The notes beneath the pieces were generated by a model, which worked only from the letters and a program-made list of their open reading frames with translations, was not told the DNA's origin and did not search any database. A program made the translations under genes and the position numbers. A stretch of 64,000 nt of DNA from Chlorogloeopsis fritschii PCC 6912 (GTDB lineage: Bacteria > Cyanobacteriota > Cyanobacteriia > Cyanobacteriales > Nostocaceae). Below, piece after piece: positions 26,557-36,541 of this stretch. The DNA lies in the NCBI RefSeq assembly GCF_000317285.1, contig NZ_AJLN01000100.1, positions 272,182-336,181 on the forward strand. Reading direction: 5' to 3'. How positions within the stretch are numbered: position 1 is the first letter of the stretch; each line of letters opens with the position of its first letter.

Positions 26557-28782
26557 TTATTCGCACTCATGGCAGTAGCGAGACATTGCACTGTCAAGAC
26601 AAGATAGTAGTTCACCTCTGTTGCTACCAAGAACGCTGTAAGATGGACGGGGAGCAATTAAACCCAGTTCTCGCATCGGCAGAGCAATCAGATTGCTGAC
26701 ACTCACGCCTGCTTTTTTCGCCGCTAGCCGCGCCAAATCAGCCCAGGCGATCGCACCTTTGTTTGCCAGATGCCACACGCCACTCTCGCCATCAATCAAT
26801 AAATCGAGGCTAGCATGAACCAAATCGGGCACGTAGGTAGGCGAAACAATAGTATCTTCTGCGGCGACGAAACTATTGCCAGCACTTAACTGACGCAGCG
26901 CAATGGTTACAAAATTGTAATCATCCCAAGGGCTGAAAAATGCACTAGTGCGAATTACTAGGGATGAAGGATTAGCTTTTAATACTAGCTTTTCTGCCAA
27001 AGCTTTGCTGCATCCATACACATTGAGAGGAGCAACGGCATCACTTTCTATATAAGGGTTGGATACAACACCATCAAAAACCAAGTCTGACGAAAAAGTC
27101 ACCAGTGGCACCTTATACTTAGCGCAAGCAGCAGCTAACATCGCTGCCCCCGTGGTGTTCACTCGCAAGCAAACCTCAGGTTCGTGTTCTGCATCATCCA
27201 CCCGCACGTATCCCGCAGCATTTACAACCGCCCACGGCTTCAACTCATCCAAAACCCTATCGACAGAGTCAGGATTGGCGATATCCATTTCTTGGCGTGA
27301 GAGTAAGCGATATGTGATACCACGCATTTCGCACAACCGTGCAAAAGCCCTACCTAGAGTTCCTGTCGCGCCCACGATCGCTAAGGGAGAACAGGAGTGA
27401 GAGAGGGAGAGAGGGGGAGAATCCTTCCCCTTGTCCTCTTCTATTTTCTGGCAACTCACAGGTGGGTATAACAGCCGACTTTGCCGACGCCACCATCCCG
27501 GTGTTTCTAGTATCGGGTGATCTGGTTGGCGTCCAGCGGCTAGATCGCGCACCATCTTGGCAATTGCTGTTGGTCGTGGATGTGGCGATTCTCCAGAGGA
27601 GATGCTACGCGAACGCAAGTCAAACACACCTGATTCATAGTAGCCAACAAAGCGAGTCAATAAGCTATTCCAATCGTAGCTACCGAGCAAAGCCCAAGCT
27701 GTGACAGCACGGACATCTACATCTTGAGTTCGCAATTCCTGTGCTGCACTCCAGATTTCGTACAGCCAACGCAACTGCTCCTCACGGGTACAGCTAAGGT
27801 GAGCTTCTGTAACCGCAAGAGGTAGTTTGTAGCGTTCCCATGCTTCTTGTAGTAAGGTGCGCGGGCCTGCTGCACTTTCGGCACAAACCCGCACTGCCTC
27901 TACATCTGCGTATTCGTCCCGTCCATTGCCTCCATGGGAACAAGCCGGATAGCGTTCTTTGCGCTCATCCAAAAAGCGATCGCTTGTCAGGTAGTGATTA
28001 ATCCCGATTATATCTGGCGGGCAGGGATTTTCTAGAAACCATTCTAGATCAGTATCATTCACACCGCACTTGTGCAGATATCCCCACATAGGATGAGTCG
28101 GGGTGACTCGACCGCACAATAAATCAAAGCTCAACCAGCGACGCTCGTTCTCAAATTCTGCTTGATAAGCTAGCTTTGGCGTACTGTAAACCTTACCCAA
28201 ATCCTCGGTTTGTATAAGTTGGGCGTTGGAGTTGACTTTCCGGATTGCCTGCATTGAAAGAGCGATCGCCCGGCACTCAACCAGTAAAGCACGAGCAAAA
28301 GTTAAATCATCTCGACCGTGAGGATACCAGTGGCCGTACATTCCACTGAATCGTGCCGTTGTTAATGGCTCGTTTACGGGTGTGTAATGTGTTATCCAAG
28401 GATAGCGATCGGCAACTGCACGAGCATATAAAGCTAATTTTTCTGGAAATTCTGGATCTACCAAGCTCGTGTAACGCGGCCCGCTACCATGATGTACTAA
28501 TCCCACAATTGGACGAATGCCGAGTTCGCGCAACCGCTCCAATCGCTCATCCGCCCACGACCAATTAGCATTCTCCAATCCGTTAGGTGCAATCCGTTCC
28601 CAAAGCACAGGGTAACGGATAGCGTGTATTCCTAGTTCGGCAAATAATTCCAAGTCATTCAAGCGTGTTGCATGACCGTTGTATTCCAACTGGTCGAAAT
28701 ACTCATCACCCACACGATTTACTGTACACTCTACACCAGCCCACACCTCTAAAGGAAGTGTTGAGTTTAAGACAGAAGCCAT
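26557..28782 (-). CDS. Fusion of GH1 glycoside hydrolase and RmlD-type reductase
   Basis: A 741-residue two-domain protein. Residues 1-430 are a family 1 glycoside hydrolase. It has RYPVLWERIAP, the acid/base Glu in TPVNEPLTTARFS, and a nucleophile Glu in AVTEAHLSC, where the usual TENG is changed. Residues about 458-741 are an SDR domain of the dTDP-4-dehydrorhamnose reductase type: AIVGATGTLGRAFARLC, the substrate-binding VNAAGYVRVDDAE, and YGCSKALAEKLV with the Tyr-x3-Lys pair. The linker (about 432-456) is encoded by the G/A-rich minirepeat found elsewhere. The order GH1-RmlD next to UDP-galactopyranose mutase suggests work on a surface or storage glycan. The real substrates are unknown. 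The start is ATG 28782. Confidence 0.88.
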   Translation of the reverse strand: MASVLNSTLPLEVWAGVECTVNRVGDEYFDQLEYNGHATRLNDLELFAELGIHAIRYPVLWERIAPNGLENANWSWADERLERLRELGIRPIVGLVHHGSGPRYTSLVDPEFPEKLALYARAVADRYPWITHYTPVNEPLTTARFSGMYGHWYPHGRDDLTFARALLVECRAIALSMQAIRKVNSNAQLIQTEDLGKVYSTPKLAYQAEFENERRWLSFDLLCGRVTPTHPMWGYLHKCGVNDTDLEWFLENPCPPDIIGINHYLTSDRFLDERKERYPACSHGGNGRDEYADVEAVRVCAESAAGPRTLLQEAWERYKLPLAVTEAHLSCTREEQLRWLYEIWSAAQELRTQDVDVRAVTAWALLGSYDWNSLLTRFVGYYESGVFDLRSRSISSGESPHPRPTAIAKMVRDLAAGRQPDHPILETPGWWRRQSRLLYPPVSCQKIEEDKGKDSPPLSLSHSCSPLAIVGATGTLGRAFARLCEMRGITYRLLSRQEMDIANPDSVDRVLDELKPWAVVNAAGYVRVDDAEHEPEVCLRVNTTGAAMLAAACAKYKVPLVTFSSDLVFDGVVSNPYIESDAVAPLNVYGCSKALAEKLVLKANPSSLVIRTSAFFSPWDDYNFVTIALRQLSAGNSFVAAEDTIVSPTYVPDLVHASLDLLIDGESGVWHLANKGAIAWADLARLAAKKAGVSVSNLIALPMRELGLIAPRPSYSVLGSNRGELLSCLDSAMSRYCHECE

Positions 28783-28870
28783 AAGTTAAAATTCTAGTTG
28801 ATATTCTCTTTTTTTTACCTCTGTGTCTCAGTATCTATGCGGTTCGTGTTATTAACCACAAAGACACAAA

Positions 28871-28898
28871 GTAAGGTGGACATTTTTGCCCACCCTAC
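28871..28898 (-). terminator. Hairpin after the glycosyltransferase-mutase gene
   Basis: GTAGGGTGG and CCACCTTAC pair (one G-T) around a short loop, starting 4 bases after the stop on the minus strand. A short T-rich run follows. It resembles an interspersed hairpin repeat used as a terminator. Confidence 0.5.
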
Positions 28899-28901
28899 AA
28901 C

Positions 28902-31322
28902 TCAAGCTTCAACCGCAATTTGTTTGTAAACAGACAGAGCTTGAGCAACACATTGATCCATGTTGTAATACTTGTAGGTTGCTAGCCGTCCTACAAAATA
29001 CACACCTGGCGTTGCATCAGCCAGTGCCTTGTATTTCTTGTAAATTTCCTGATTTTCAGCACGTGGCACGGGGTAATATGGATCTCCAAAAGCCTTAGGA
29101 AACTCGTAAACAATGCTAGTTTTGTGATGTTCCTGTCCCGTTAGGTACTTAAACTCTGTAACGCGGGTATAGAGGTGTTCGTTAGGATAGTTGATTACTG
29201 GCGCTGGCTGGAACACGGGTTTATTATGTGTTTCATGTTTGAAATCGAGTGAACGATACGGTAGTTTCCCGTAGCGATAATCAAAGAACTCATCAACAGG
29301 CCCGGTGTAAACCATCTCGCGGCAAGGTATGGCTTTTTCAATTTCACGATAATCTGTGTTTAACATTACCTTGATGTTCGGATGATTTAACATATTCTCG
29401 AACATTCGGGTAAAGCCATGTAGCGGCATTGCCTGGTAAGTATCTGTGAAATATCTATCGTCGCGATTAGTACGAGTGGGAATACGGGCGATTACTGATT
29501 TGTCAAGTTCCGATGGATCTAGTCCCCATTGTTTGCGAGTGTAGTTGCGGAAGAGCTTTTCATATAGTTCCCTACCAACTTTGCTCACCACCACATCCTC
29601 TGAGGTGCGGATGTATTCCCTTGGTTCAGCTAGAGATTTGAAGAAATCTTCCACCTGAAATGAATTGAGGTTCATTCCATAGAGTTTATTGATCGTGTCG
29701 AGGTTGATGGGAATAGGAACAAGCTGCCCGTCTACGCTAGCGAGGACACGATGCTCGTAAGCCCGCCACTGGGTGAATTGTGAGAGGTATTCAAAGACTT
29801 CGCGGGAATTAGTGTGAAAGATGTGAGGCCCGTATTTGTGTACGAGGATGCCATTATCGTCATAATGATCGTAAGCGTTGCCACCAATGTGGTTGCGCTT
29901 GTCAATCACCAATACTCTCTTGCCAGACTGAGTTGCTAAACGTTCAGCTATTACGCTTCCTGAAAACCCCGCCCCGATCACCAAATAATCAAATAGAAAC
30001 TCTCTGGTAATAATACTTGGTGCTTGGGGGATATTTGTAACTGTAGTATCCTGACGGGCAGCGATCGCAGAGTCTAACAATTTGAGCATTGATGCCCAAG
30101 TTCGATCCCAAGAAATCTGCTCTAGGAAGACATCTACCCGATTTAACCAACCCGATTCTGGAGTGTCTTCTTGCATAGCCTTTTCTACTGCGGCAACGAA
30201 TTCAGAAACCGTGTCTGCTATTCGCACCAACTTCAAGTCTCCATAGGGACGCACTACATCCCGAATCGAGGTAGATACTACAGGTTTACCTGCGGCAAGA
30301 TATTCTGGAGTCTTTGTCGGACTAATAAAGCGTGTTGATTCGTTCCGCGCAAACGGCAGCATCGCCAAATCCCAACCCGCCAAATATGTAGGTAAATCTT
30401 GATAATCTTTACCACCGAGATAATGGATATTCTCCCGCTGTGGCAGAGTTGCTGGATCGATTTTCACAATAGGCCCAATCATCACTAAATGCCAGTCAGA
30501 ACGCACATCAGCAATACCAGCCAGCAGTTCAATATCCATCCGTTCATCAATCACCCCAAAGAACCCAAGGCGTGGGTGGGGAATATTCGCTTGATCTGAT
30601 GGTTCTTCTTGAATTGTCCTACCCTGCGCAAAGTGTGCTACATCCACACTGCTGGGAAAGGCATACACGTTCTGGTGCTGGTTCACTTTGCTTTCGTAAA
30701 GACTCTGTCCGCCTGTAAATACCAAATCTGCACGGCGGAAAAGTTCGGCTTCGTAGTTCTTTAGAGCAGATGATGCTCCTTTGAATGCGGACAATTCATC
30801 CATGCAATCATAAACAACTGCTTCTGGTTGCAAGTGGTGTGTAAAACCAAGTGCCATTGGCGTGTAGTACCAACAGATATATTTGCGGATCTTATGCTCT
30901 GCAAACAATTCATCAATTAGCACTCGTAAATCTGGGTTGATAGCGTCTTCACTTAAATTTTGTGGCAGGTGAGGAACCACAACCCAAACTCCGCTCTTGT
31001 CTTGGTTGACTTCCAACCGCCACACCTCTTCAGGTGTAAAAATTGGCTCCTCGATAAAGAACACCCGCCTCCCTTGAGAACAGCGGCTAAGAAGATGTTG
31101 CGGTCTTTGATAGACGAAATTCCACCGCAAATGAGATAGACAAACTATATCAGGTGTATCTGTAGAAACTTCTTTAGAGCTTTTGTTGGATACAGATATA
31201 TTTTGTGATAATGCAGTTGATGACAACGGTTCAGCTAAATCTGTTCGCTTAACTTCACCCATATTTAATGATTTACTATTACCGATGCCGTTATTTTTTA
31301 TTTGAGTATTTTTGTTGGACAT
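28902..31322 (-). CDS. glf: Fusion of glycosyltransferase and UDP-galactopyranose mutase
   Basis: An 806-residue fusion. Residues about 55-420 are a GT-B-like glycosyltransferase: HLRWNFVYQRPQHLLSR, YDCMDELSAF, PRLGFFGVIDERMDIELL, and the donor block TPEYLAAGKPVVST. Residues about 440-806 are a UDP-galactopyranose mutase. They show the FAD-binding YLVIGAGFSGSVIAERLA, RNHIGGNAYDHYD, YGPHIFHTN, the substrate-gating VPIPINLDTIN region, and the FDYRYGKLPYRSL block. The mutase converts UDP-Galp to UDP-Galf using reduced FAD, and the fused transferase probably uses that product. Fusion would allow channelling. The first 50 residues are Ser/Asn/Lys-rich and poorly conserved. The start is ATG 31322. 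Gene symbol refers to the mutase half. Confidence 0.92.
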   Translation of the reverse strand: MSNKNTQIKNNGIGNSKSLNMGEVKRTDLAEPLSSTALSQNISVSNKSSKEVSTDTPDIVCLSHLRWNFVYQRPQHLLSRCSQGRRVFFIEEPIFTPEEVWRLEVNQDKSGVWVVVPHLPQNLSEDAINPDLRVLIDELFAEHKIRKYICWYYTPMALGFTHHLQPEAVVYDCMDELSAFKGASSALKNYEAELFRRADLVFTGGQSLYESKVNQHQNVYAFPSSVDVAHFAQGRTIQEEPSDQANIPHPRLGFFGVIDERMDIELLAGIADVRSDWHLVMIGPIVKIDPATLPQRENIHYLGGKDYQDLPTYLAGWDLAMLPFARNESTRFISPTKTPEYLAAGKPVVSTSIRDVVRPYGDLKLVRIADTVSEFVAAVEKAMQEDTPESGWLNRVDVFLEQISWDRTWASMLKLLDSAIAARQDTTVTNIPQAPSIITREFLFDYLVIGAGFSGSVIAERLATQSGKRVLVIDKRNHIGGNAYDHYDDNGILVHKYGPHIFHTNSREVFEYLSQFTQWRAYEHRVLASVDGQLVPIPINLDTINKLYGMNLNSFQVEDFFKSLAEPREYIRTSEDVVVSKVGRELYEKLFRNYTRKQWGLDPSELDKSVIARIPTRTNRDDRYFTDTYQAMPLHGFTRMFENMLNHPNIKVMLNTDYREIEKAIPCREMVYTGPVDEFFDYRYGKLPYRSLDFKHETHNKPVFQPAPVINYPNEHLYTRVTEFKYLTGQEHHKTSIVYEFPKAFGDPYYPVPRAENQEIYKKYKALADATPGVYFVGRLATYKYYNMDQCVAQALSVYKQIAVEA

Positions 31323-31808
31323 ATATGTTTGTTCTCAGATTATTTTCGTTACTGACAAATCAAATAGTTCAGAAATGTTCTAGCCAATGAAGCCAATGAA
31401 GTGAATCAAGGCTTTCATACCTTATTTCAAAGAAGGCAAGCTAAGTAATGATAAGCTAGTCAATCCTTATACCTTGATGGAAATCCCTGTTAATAAAGCT
31501 TATTTTGTACATTAATTTTTAATTTGTTTTGTTAGCTTCTACCAAAAGTCTAAAATTATTTATATTTGTCTATATCTGTAGGATTGAATCAAGTAAGCTT
31601 ATGTTAATTTTTGTCTATTTAATCATTTATACCATTTCAATCAAATATGCATATATCTGGGGTAAGTTGTCGCACAAAGCAGCGACATTATCCACATATG
31701 AATAAGACCAAAGTCTAGGTAAAATCTTAAATAAATGCTAGTGAGAGTTCTACCAATTCAACCTTGGGAGTGCGAATTACATTTATTGCCTAAGCAAATA
31801 ATTCATTA
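31323..31808. other. AT-rich region upstream of the fusion gene
   Basis: Nearly 490 AT-rich bases, with two nearly tandem AGCCAATGAAG units at 31382-31401. No gene is seen. It should hold the promoter of the minus-strand fusion gene and probably the 3' end of the small-protein transcript. Confidence 0.4.
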
Positions 31809-32012
31809 CTATACTCCGCGTTGGCTAAATGCGTGAAGTTGAATTTTAATCCAATTACCACCCCTCGCTATGCATTGAGGGCAAATATCTCCATAACTAT
31901 CACCTTGATCATTATATACAATTAATCTAGCTGCATTCATTTGAAAATGTTGATGGCAAATTAAACATTTTTGGCTATTGTTTTTACTATTACACTCTAT
32001 TTGAAATTGCAT
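31809..32012 (-). CDS. Small Cys-rich (probable zinc-ribbon) protein, 67 residues
   Basis: This short frame has two Cys pairs, CLICHQHF near residue 16 and CPQCIA near 45, spaced like a zinc ribbon, plus a central RLIVYNDQGDSYGDIC. An excellent ribosome site (AGGAG, 7 bases before ATG 32012) and codon use support it as a real gene. Similar little zinc-ribbon proteins occur in filamentous cyanobacteria without assigned function; they may bind nucleic acid or a protein partner. It is followed, upstream on the same strand, by another small gene at 32281-32472, and the two may be cotranscribed. Confidence 0.72.
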   Translation of the reverse strand: MQFQIECNSKNNSQKCLICHQHFQMNAARLIVYNDQGDSYGDICPQCIARGGNWIKIQLHAFSQRGV

Positions 32013-32280
32013 ATTTATTCTCCTAAAATAAAGATTGGAACCAATTTAAAATCAATATAGCCACTTCCAAACATCTTAATTCTATGATTGGAGAGCTAGC
32101 ATCTATAAAATGAAGTGAAAATTGTTAAATTTCAATGTATTCATGAATACAATTGCATCTTGATTAAAGTTATAAGAACTTAATAATAAATTCCTCTTTT
32201 ATGACTTAAGGCGTAGTAAAGTCACAATTTTAGCTCTAACCTTAATTGTGATATTTAAGCGTAGGTCTAGGATAGGTTAG

Positions 32281-32472
32281 TCATTGGCATTGAAGCCATT
32301 GTGAATATAAGTCTTCCTCTAAAAATCCTTTCTTATGACAAGTTGCAGATTTAGCTACTAAGACTTTAAGCGTTGTTTCATAACCACTGCTGAGTATTTG
32401 GTGTCCATAACCAATTACTTTGCCAAGGTTCCCAGTTTTTTGATTTATTACATAATCACCAATGTTAAACAC
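32281..32472 (-). CDS. Small conserved protein, 63 residues, GTG start
   Basis: The sequence MFNIGDYVINQKTGNLGKVIGYG followed by TTLKVLVAK looks like a short SH3-like/KOW-type barrel: hydrophobic beta strands separated by Gly turns. It ends in a Cys/Trp-rich tail (DLYSQWLQCQ). Translation starts at GTG 32472, with AGAGG 8 bases upstream. This fold commonly binds RNA, ribosomal partners or peptides, but the function here is unknown. It lies 270 bases upstream of the Cys-rich gene on the same strand. Confidence 0.68.
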   Translation of the reverse strand: MFNIGDYVINQKTGNLGKVIGYGHQILSSGYETTLKVLVAKSATCHKKGFLEEDLYSQWLQCQ

Positions 32473-33486
32473 AATGGTAACCTCTTAATTTCAATAGGTT
32501 TGGTGAATTCTTCTTCTCTTAATTATTAACATTATTGGATTTGTAGAAATTACAGCTTCATCCTTACAGCTTTTCTTGTCTCTACTAAAAGAATAATTCT
32601 GTGTTAACTCACTCGGTTACCACTGATACAAATAATCCCATTTCGCTTTCAGGGCGCTACCCATGGGCAGCAGGGTAGGAGAGGAGATGATTTGTAGATT
32701 TAATTTAGAAAATTGAAATCAGGCATTCCCTAAGAATAAGCACAAGCTTATAGCGATCGCCTTCTTTAAATTCAGTCTTTGTCTAACTTTTGGCTCAGAG
32801 TATCAAGGAACTTTGCCAAGCCGTAGATGAGCGATTGTAACAGAACCGTTGAAAGTGTATTTCTAAGTGCTGAGTTATAAAGTGTATTCTACTCAACACA
32901 ACTTACGGGAAACGCGAGGGATGGGTGCTGCTGTTTACAGCACTACTGAATCCTGAGTCAGGCAGTATAAGAATCACAATAATTATCAATTTCTCGCTTT
33001 TTAATGCATAAAAAACGCTTTCCAAGCATTTTAGCTACGATTGCTTCCTATAAGCTGCTGCCACATTGTATAGTAATAAATTTCAAACCACAGTTTATCT
33101 ACACAAATTCACCCTTAAAATAGATAGTATGAGGTGATATTTTTAGATCAAACATTAAAAATTTAACTATATTGATTCTGAAATCTATATTCTCGATTCT
33201 GTATTCTTTTTTGATGTTAATTTTAATGTTAAAAATTCATCTCAAGTATGCCATAATGTCACGAGCCGAAAGCTAATACCTAATTTGATGCCTCCAACTA
33301 ACTTGGGGGTAAATTTGGCTATTTGCTTACAGCCAAGCTCCAACCTTAGGCATTCGCTACTAGGGGACAGTGTGGTTTGAAGTGAATGATGCCTTTAGGT
33401 ATTTGTACAGGCAGAACTCTTGGAATGTTTGAGAATAGGCAAGTTTTCCAAAAATTTTTCTGTTGCAAAATTGGGAAGAAATTTCG
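32473..33486. other. One-kilobase intergenic region between divergent genes
   Basis: No credible gene on either strand; minus-strand frames near 33360-33659 are shadows of the GH2 gene. There is a small inverted repeat CTACCCATGGGCAGCAGGGTAG at about 32659-32680, one HIP1 site, and otherwise AT-rich DNA. The length suggests complex regulation of the GH2-galT pair. Confidence 0.45.
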
Positions 33487-35349
33487 ATGAACTTGTTGAA
33501 GTTGGAAAATAGCGCGGTGAAATTAACCTCTGATGCCAATACGAAGACGAATTTCGCGTTGAGAGAATCGGCATACCCACGTCCCCAGTTAAGACGCTCG
33601 CATTGGCAAAGTCTCAACGGTCGGTGGAAATTCGCATTTGATGACCAAGGCAAATGCACTCAACCCAGCGACCTTAGCGAATGGACACATCATATACAAG
33701 TTCCCTTTGCCCCTGAATCTACCAAAAGTGGGATTGACGATCCGGGCTTTCACCCCAATTGCTGGTATGAGCGGGAATTTGAAACACCTCCAGGAGAGGG
33801 CAGATTACTATTACACTTCGGTGCTGTGGACTATCGCGCTCGTGTTTGGGTAAACGACCAATACATAGCAGAGCACGAAGGTGGACATACTCCTTTCACC
33901 CTCGATATTACCCATGTCTTGAATGACAGTGGTACAACGAAGGTGACAGTGTGGGCGCAAGACGATCCTCACGATCTTGCTAAACCTCGTGGCAAGCAGG
34001 ATTGGCAGTTGCAACCACACAGTATTTGGTATCCTCGCACCAGCGGGATTTGGCAGACAGTCTGGGTTGAGCGCGTGGGTACGACTTATATCGATCACAT
34101 CCGCTGGACACCCGATTTTGAGCGGTGGGAAATTGGTTGTTACGCTGCCCTTGCGGGTGATGTGCCTGCTGCGGGCATACAAATAAAGGTGAAATTGAGT
34201 GTTGGCGATCGCGTGCTGGCGAACGATAGCTATGAAGTCTTCAACGGCGAGATTAGCCGCCGCATCTCTCTTTCAGACCCCGGTATCGATGACTACCGCA
34301 ACGAAATGCTATGGAGTCCAGAAAAGCCAACCCTCATCGATGCTGATATTGAAATGTGGTATAAAGGCGAACTATTGGATGCGGTTAAATCTTACACTGC
34401 CTTGCGGACAGTTAGTATACAACGCGATCGCTTTATGCTCAACGGACGTCCCTACTATTTGCGGATGGTTCTCGATCAGGGCTATTGGCCTGATAGCCTC
34501 ATGACTGCACCCGATGATGAGGCTTTACGGCGGGATGTGGAACTTGCCAAAGCAATGGGTTTCAACGGAGTACGCAAGCACCAAAAAATTGAAGATCCGC
34601 GCTTTTTATATTGGGCAGACGTGCTGGGGTTGTTAGTATGGGAGGAGATGCCCAGTGCATATCGTTTCTCACCTAAAGCAGTGGAACGCATGACGCATGA
34701 GTGGATTGAAGTCATCAAGCGTGATGTCAATCACCCGTGTATTGTGGCTTGGGTGCCGTTCAATGAATCTTGGGGAGTTCCGAATCTAGTCGAGACACAA
34801 GCTCACCGCAACTATGTTTTGGCAATGTATCACTTAACAAAGACGCTAGATCCGACTCGCCCAGTAATTGGTAACGATGGTTGGGAGAGTACAGATACTG
34901 ACATTCTCGCTATCCATGACTACGATACCAATCCCCAACACTTAGCTCATCGCTACGGCCCAGAAGTGAAGCTATCAGATTTATTTGATCGCAAGCGTCC
35001 CGGAGGGCGTATCCTAACGCTGGACAACTATCCTCATCAAGGACAGCCAGTGATGCTAACTGAGTTTGGCGGCATCGCCTATGCTCCTGATGACAAGCCC
35101 GATGCTAACAAAGTCTGGGGATATGAGCGTTGCTGGAATATTTCCGAGCTACAAATGAAATACGCTGCTCTGCTGGAAACAATCAATAACCTTGAGATAT
35201 TCAGCGGATTTTGTTACACGCAATTCGCTGATACCTTCCAAGAAGCTAACGGGTTGTTGTACGCCGATCGCACGCCGAAAATTCCCCTGGAGGCGATCCG
35301 CGCTGCAACTCTTTCAGGAGAGGGATTATGTACTCCCACACACTGTTAA
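33487..35349 (+). CDS. Family 2 glycoside hydrolase (beta-galactosidase/glucuronidase type)
   Basis: A 620-residue GH2 enzyme with the three classical domains. The sugar-binding jelly roll (about 40-170) has WQSLNGRWKFAFDD, WYEREFETP and HEGGHTPFTLDIT. An Ig-like domain follows (about 185-290). The TIM barrel has NGVRKHQKIEDPRFLYWAD, the acid/base Glu in VAWVPFNESWG, and the nucleophile Glu in MLTEFGGIAY. No signal peptide is seen, so it acts in the cytoplasm. Overlap with galT by 22 bases points to release of galactose from a beta-galactoside or galactofuranoside. The start ATG 33487 is preferred over the in-frame TTG at 33463. Confidence 0.88.
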   Translation: MNLLKLENSAVKLTSDANTKTNFALRESAYPRPQLRRSHWQSLNGRWKFAFDDQGKCTQPSDLSEWTHHIQVPFAPESTKSGIDDPGFHPNCWYEREFETPPGEGRLLLHFGAVDYRARVWVNDQYIAEHEGGHTPFTLDITHVLNDSGTTKVTVWAQDDPHDLAKPRGKQDWQLQPHSIWYPRTSGIWQTVWVERVGTTYIDHIRWTPDFERWEIGCYAALAGDVPAAGIQIKVKLSVGDRVLANDSYEVFNGEISRRISLSDPGIDDYRNEMLWSPEKPTLIDADIEMWYKGELLDAVKSYTALRTVSIQRDRFMLNGRPYYLRMVLDQGYWPDSLMTAPDDEALRRDVELAKAMGFNGVRKHQKIEDPRFLYWADVLGLLVWEEMPSAYRFSPKAVERMTHEWIEVIKRDVNHPCIVAWVPFNESWGVPNLVETQAHRNYVLAMYHLTKTLDPTRPVIGNDGWESTDTDILAIHDYDTNPQHLAHRYGPEVKLSDLFDRKRPGGRILTLDNYPHQGQPVMLTEFGGIAYAPDDKPDANKVWGYERCWNISELQMKYAALLETINNLEIFSGFCYTQFADTFQEANGLLYADRTPKIPLEAIRAATLSGEGLCTPTHC

Positions 35350-36440
35350 AGCCAGATAGACGCCAACTAACCTTATACAGTCGCTACCCCATTCCAGAAG
35401 ACATAATTGCTACTAGCCCTAGCAACGAGCCAGTGCAAGCAAATCCGCATCTGCGCTGGCATCCCTTGCGGGGCGAATGGGTAGCGTATGCCAGTCACCG
35501 TCAGGGGCGGACTTTTATGCCGCCTCCAGAGTATAATCCCCTCGCACCCACCACCAATCCGGAGTTTCCTACGGAACTGCCCCAAGGTAAGTATGACGTG
35601 GCGGTGTTTGATAACCGCTTTCCGTCGATGACAGTAGCGGCGCACGATCCACCAACTAGCATCGTGGAAACTTTGCCTGCTAATGGGGCGTGTGAGGTTG
35701 TAGTTTTTACTCAAGATCCTCATGCCTCCCTTAGTTCACTCGAACTGGATCATCTAGATTTGCTGTTGCAAGTGTGGGGCGATCGCACCCGCGTCTTGGG
35801 CGCAAATCCTCAAATTCAGTACGTGCTGCCGTTTGAAAACAAAGGTGTGGAGGTAGGCGTAACACTGCACCATCCCCACGGGCAAATCTACGCCTATCCT
35901 TTTGTCCCGCCTGTTCCAGCAAGGATGTTGGAACAACAGCGGCGATTTTACCAAGAGCATCAGCGCGGTTTACTGGAAGATTTGATTCAAAAGGAGATAG
36001 CCGACAACAAACGGATTATTTATCAGGATGATTATGCGATCGCATTCGTTCCTGTGTGCGCTCGTTACCCTTATGAAGTTTGGATTGCCCCGATTGAACC
36101 AGTGTCTACCTTTTATGACCTTAGCTGCAAGCAACGTCAGGGACTTGCTAGGGCGTTAAAAACTGTAACTCTCAAGTATGACGGTTTGTGGAATCGTCCG
36201 TTTCCTTATCTCATGGCTTGGTTTGGTGCTCCTACTGATGGGGAAGCACATCCCGAAGCTCATTTACACGCCCAGTTTTATCCACCATATCGCACCAGCG
36301 ACAAGCTGAAGTATTTAGCGGGGACGGAACTTGCGGCAGGGATGTTTGCCAATGATGCCTTACCAGAGGAGAAGGCGAAAGAGTTACAGGCAGTAGTTGT
36401 AAATATTGAGTTAAGCGAATCGCGATCCAAAAAGTATTAA
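35328..36440 (+). CDS. galT: Galactose-1-phosphate uridylyltransferase
   Basis: A 370-residue HIT-superfamily GalT that exchanges UMP between UDP-glucose and galactose-1-phosphate. The N-terminal half has RWHPLRGEWVAYASHRQ and FDNRFPSM. The active-site His motif is HHPHGQIYAYP near residue 183, where the second His carries the uridylyl group. The C-terminal half has MAWFGAPTDGEAHPEAHLHAQFYPP. The ATG 35328 lies inside the end of the GH2 gene, with GGAG just upstream, so the two are translationally coupled. With galE it completes the Leloir pathway, although no galK is in the window. Confidence 0.94.
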   Translation: MYSHTLLKPDRRQLTLYSRYPIPEDIIATSPSNEPVQANPHLRWHPLRGEWVAYASHRQGRTFMPPPEYNPLAPTTNPEFPTELPQGKYDVAVFDNRFPSMTVAAHDPPTSIVETLPANGACEVVVFTQDPHASLSSLELDHLDLLLQVWGDRTRVLGANPQIQYVLPFENKGVEVGVTLHHPHGQIYAYPFVPPVPARMLEQQRRFYQEHQRGLLEDLIQKEIADNKRIIYQDDYAIAFVPVCARYPYEVWIAPIEPVSTFYDLSCKQRQGLARALKTVTLKYDGLWNRPFPYLMAWFGAPTDGEAHPEAHLHAQFYPPYRTSDKLKYLAGTELAAGMFANDALPEEKAKELQAVVVNIELSESRSKKY

Positions 36441-36541
36441 AAAATTTTAAAATATAGAAAAAATTCTTTTGTTTGTGGCTTTTGCTATCAAACAGATTTA
36501 GAAATCCAACATAAAATAACGTTTTTTGAAAATTTCATTTT

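Noticed and set aside
33360..33659. 99-codon minus-strand frame
   Set aside because: It is the shadow of the 5' end of the GH2 gene, whose sequence is strongly conserved in the plus frame.
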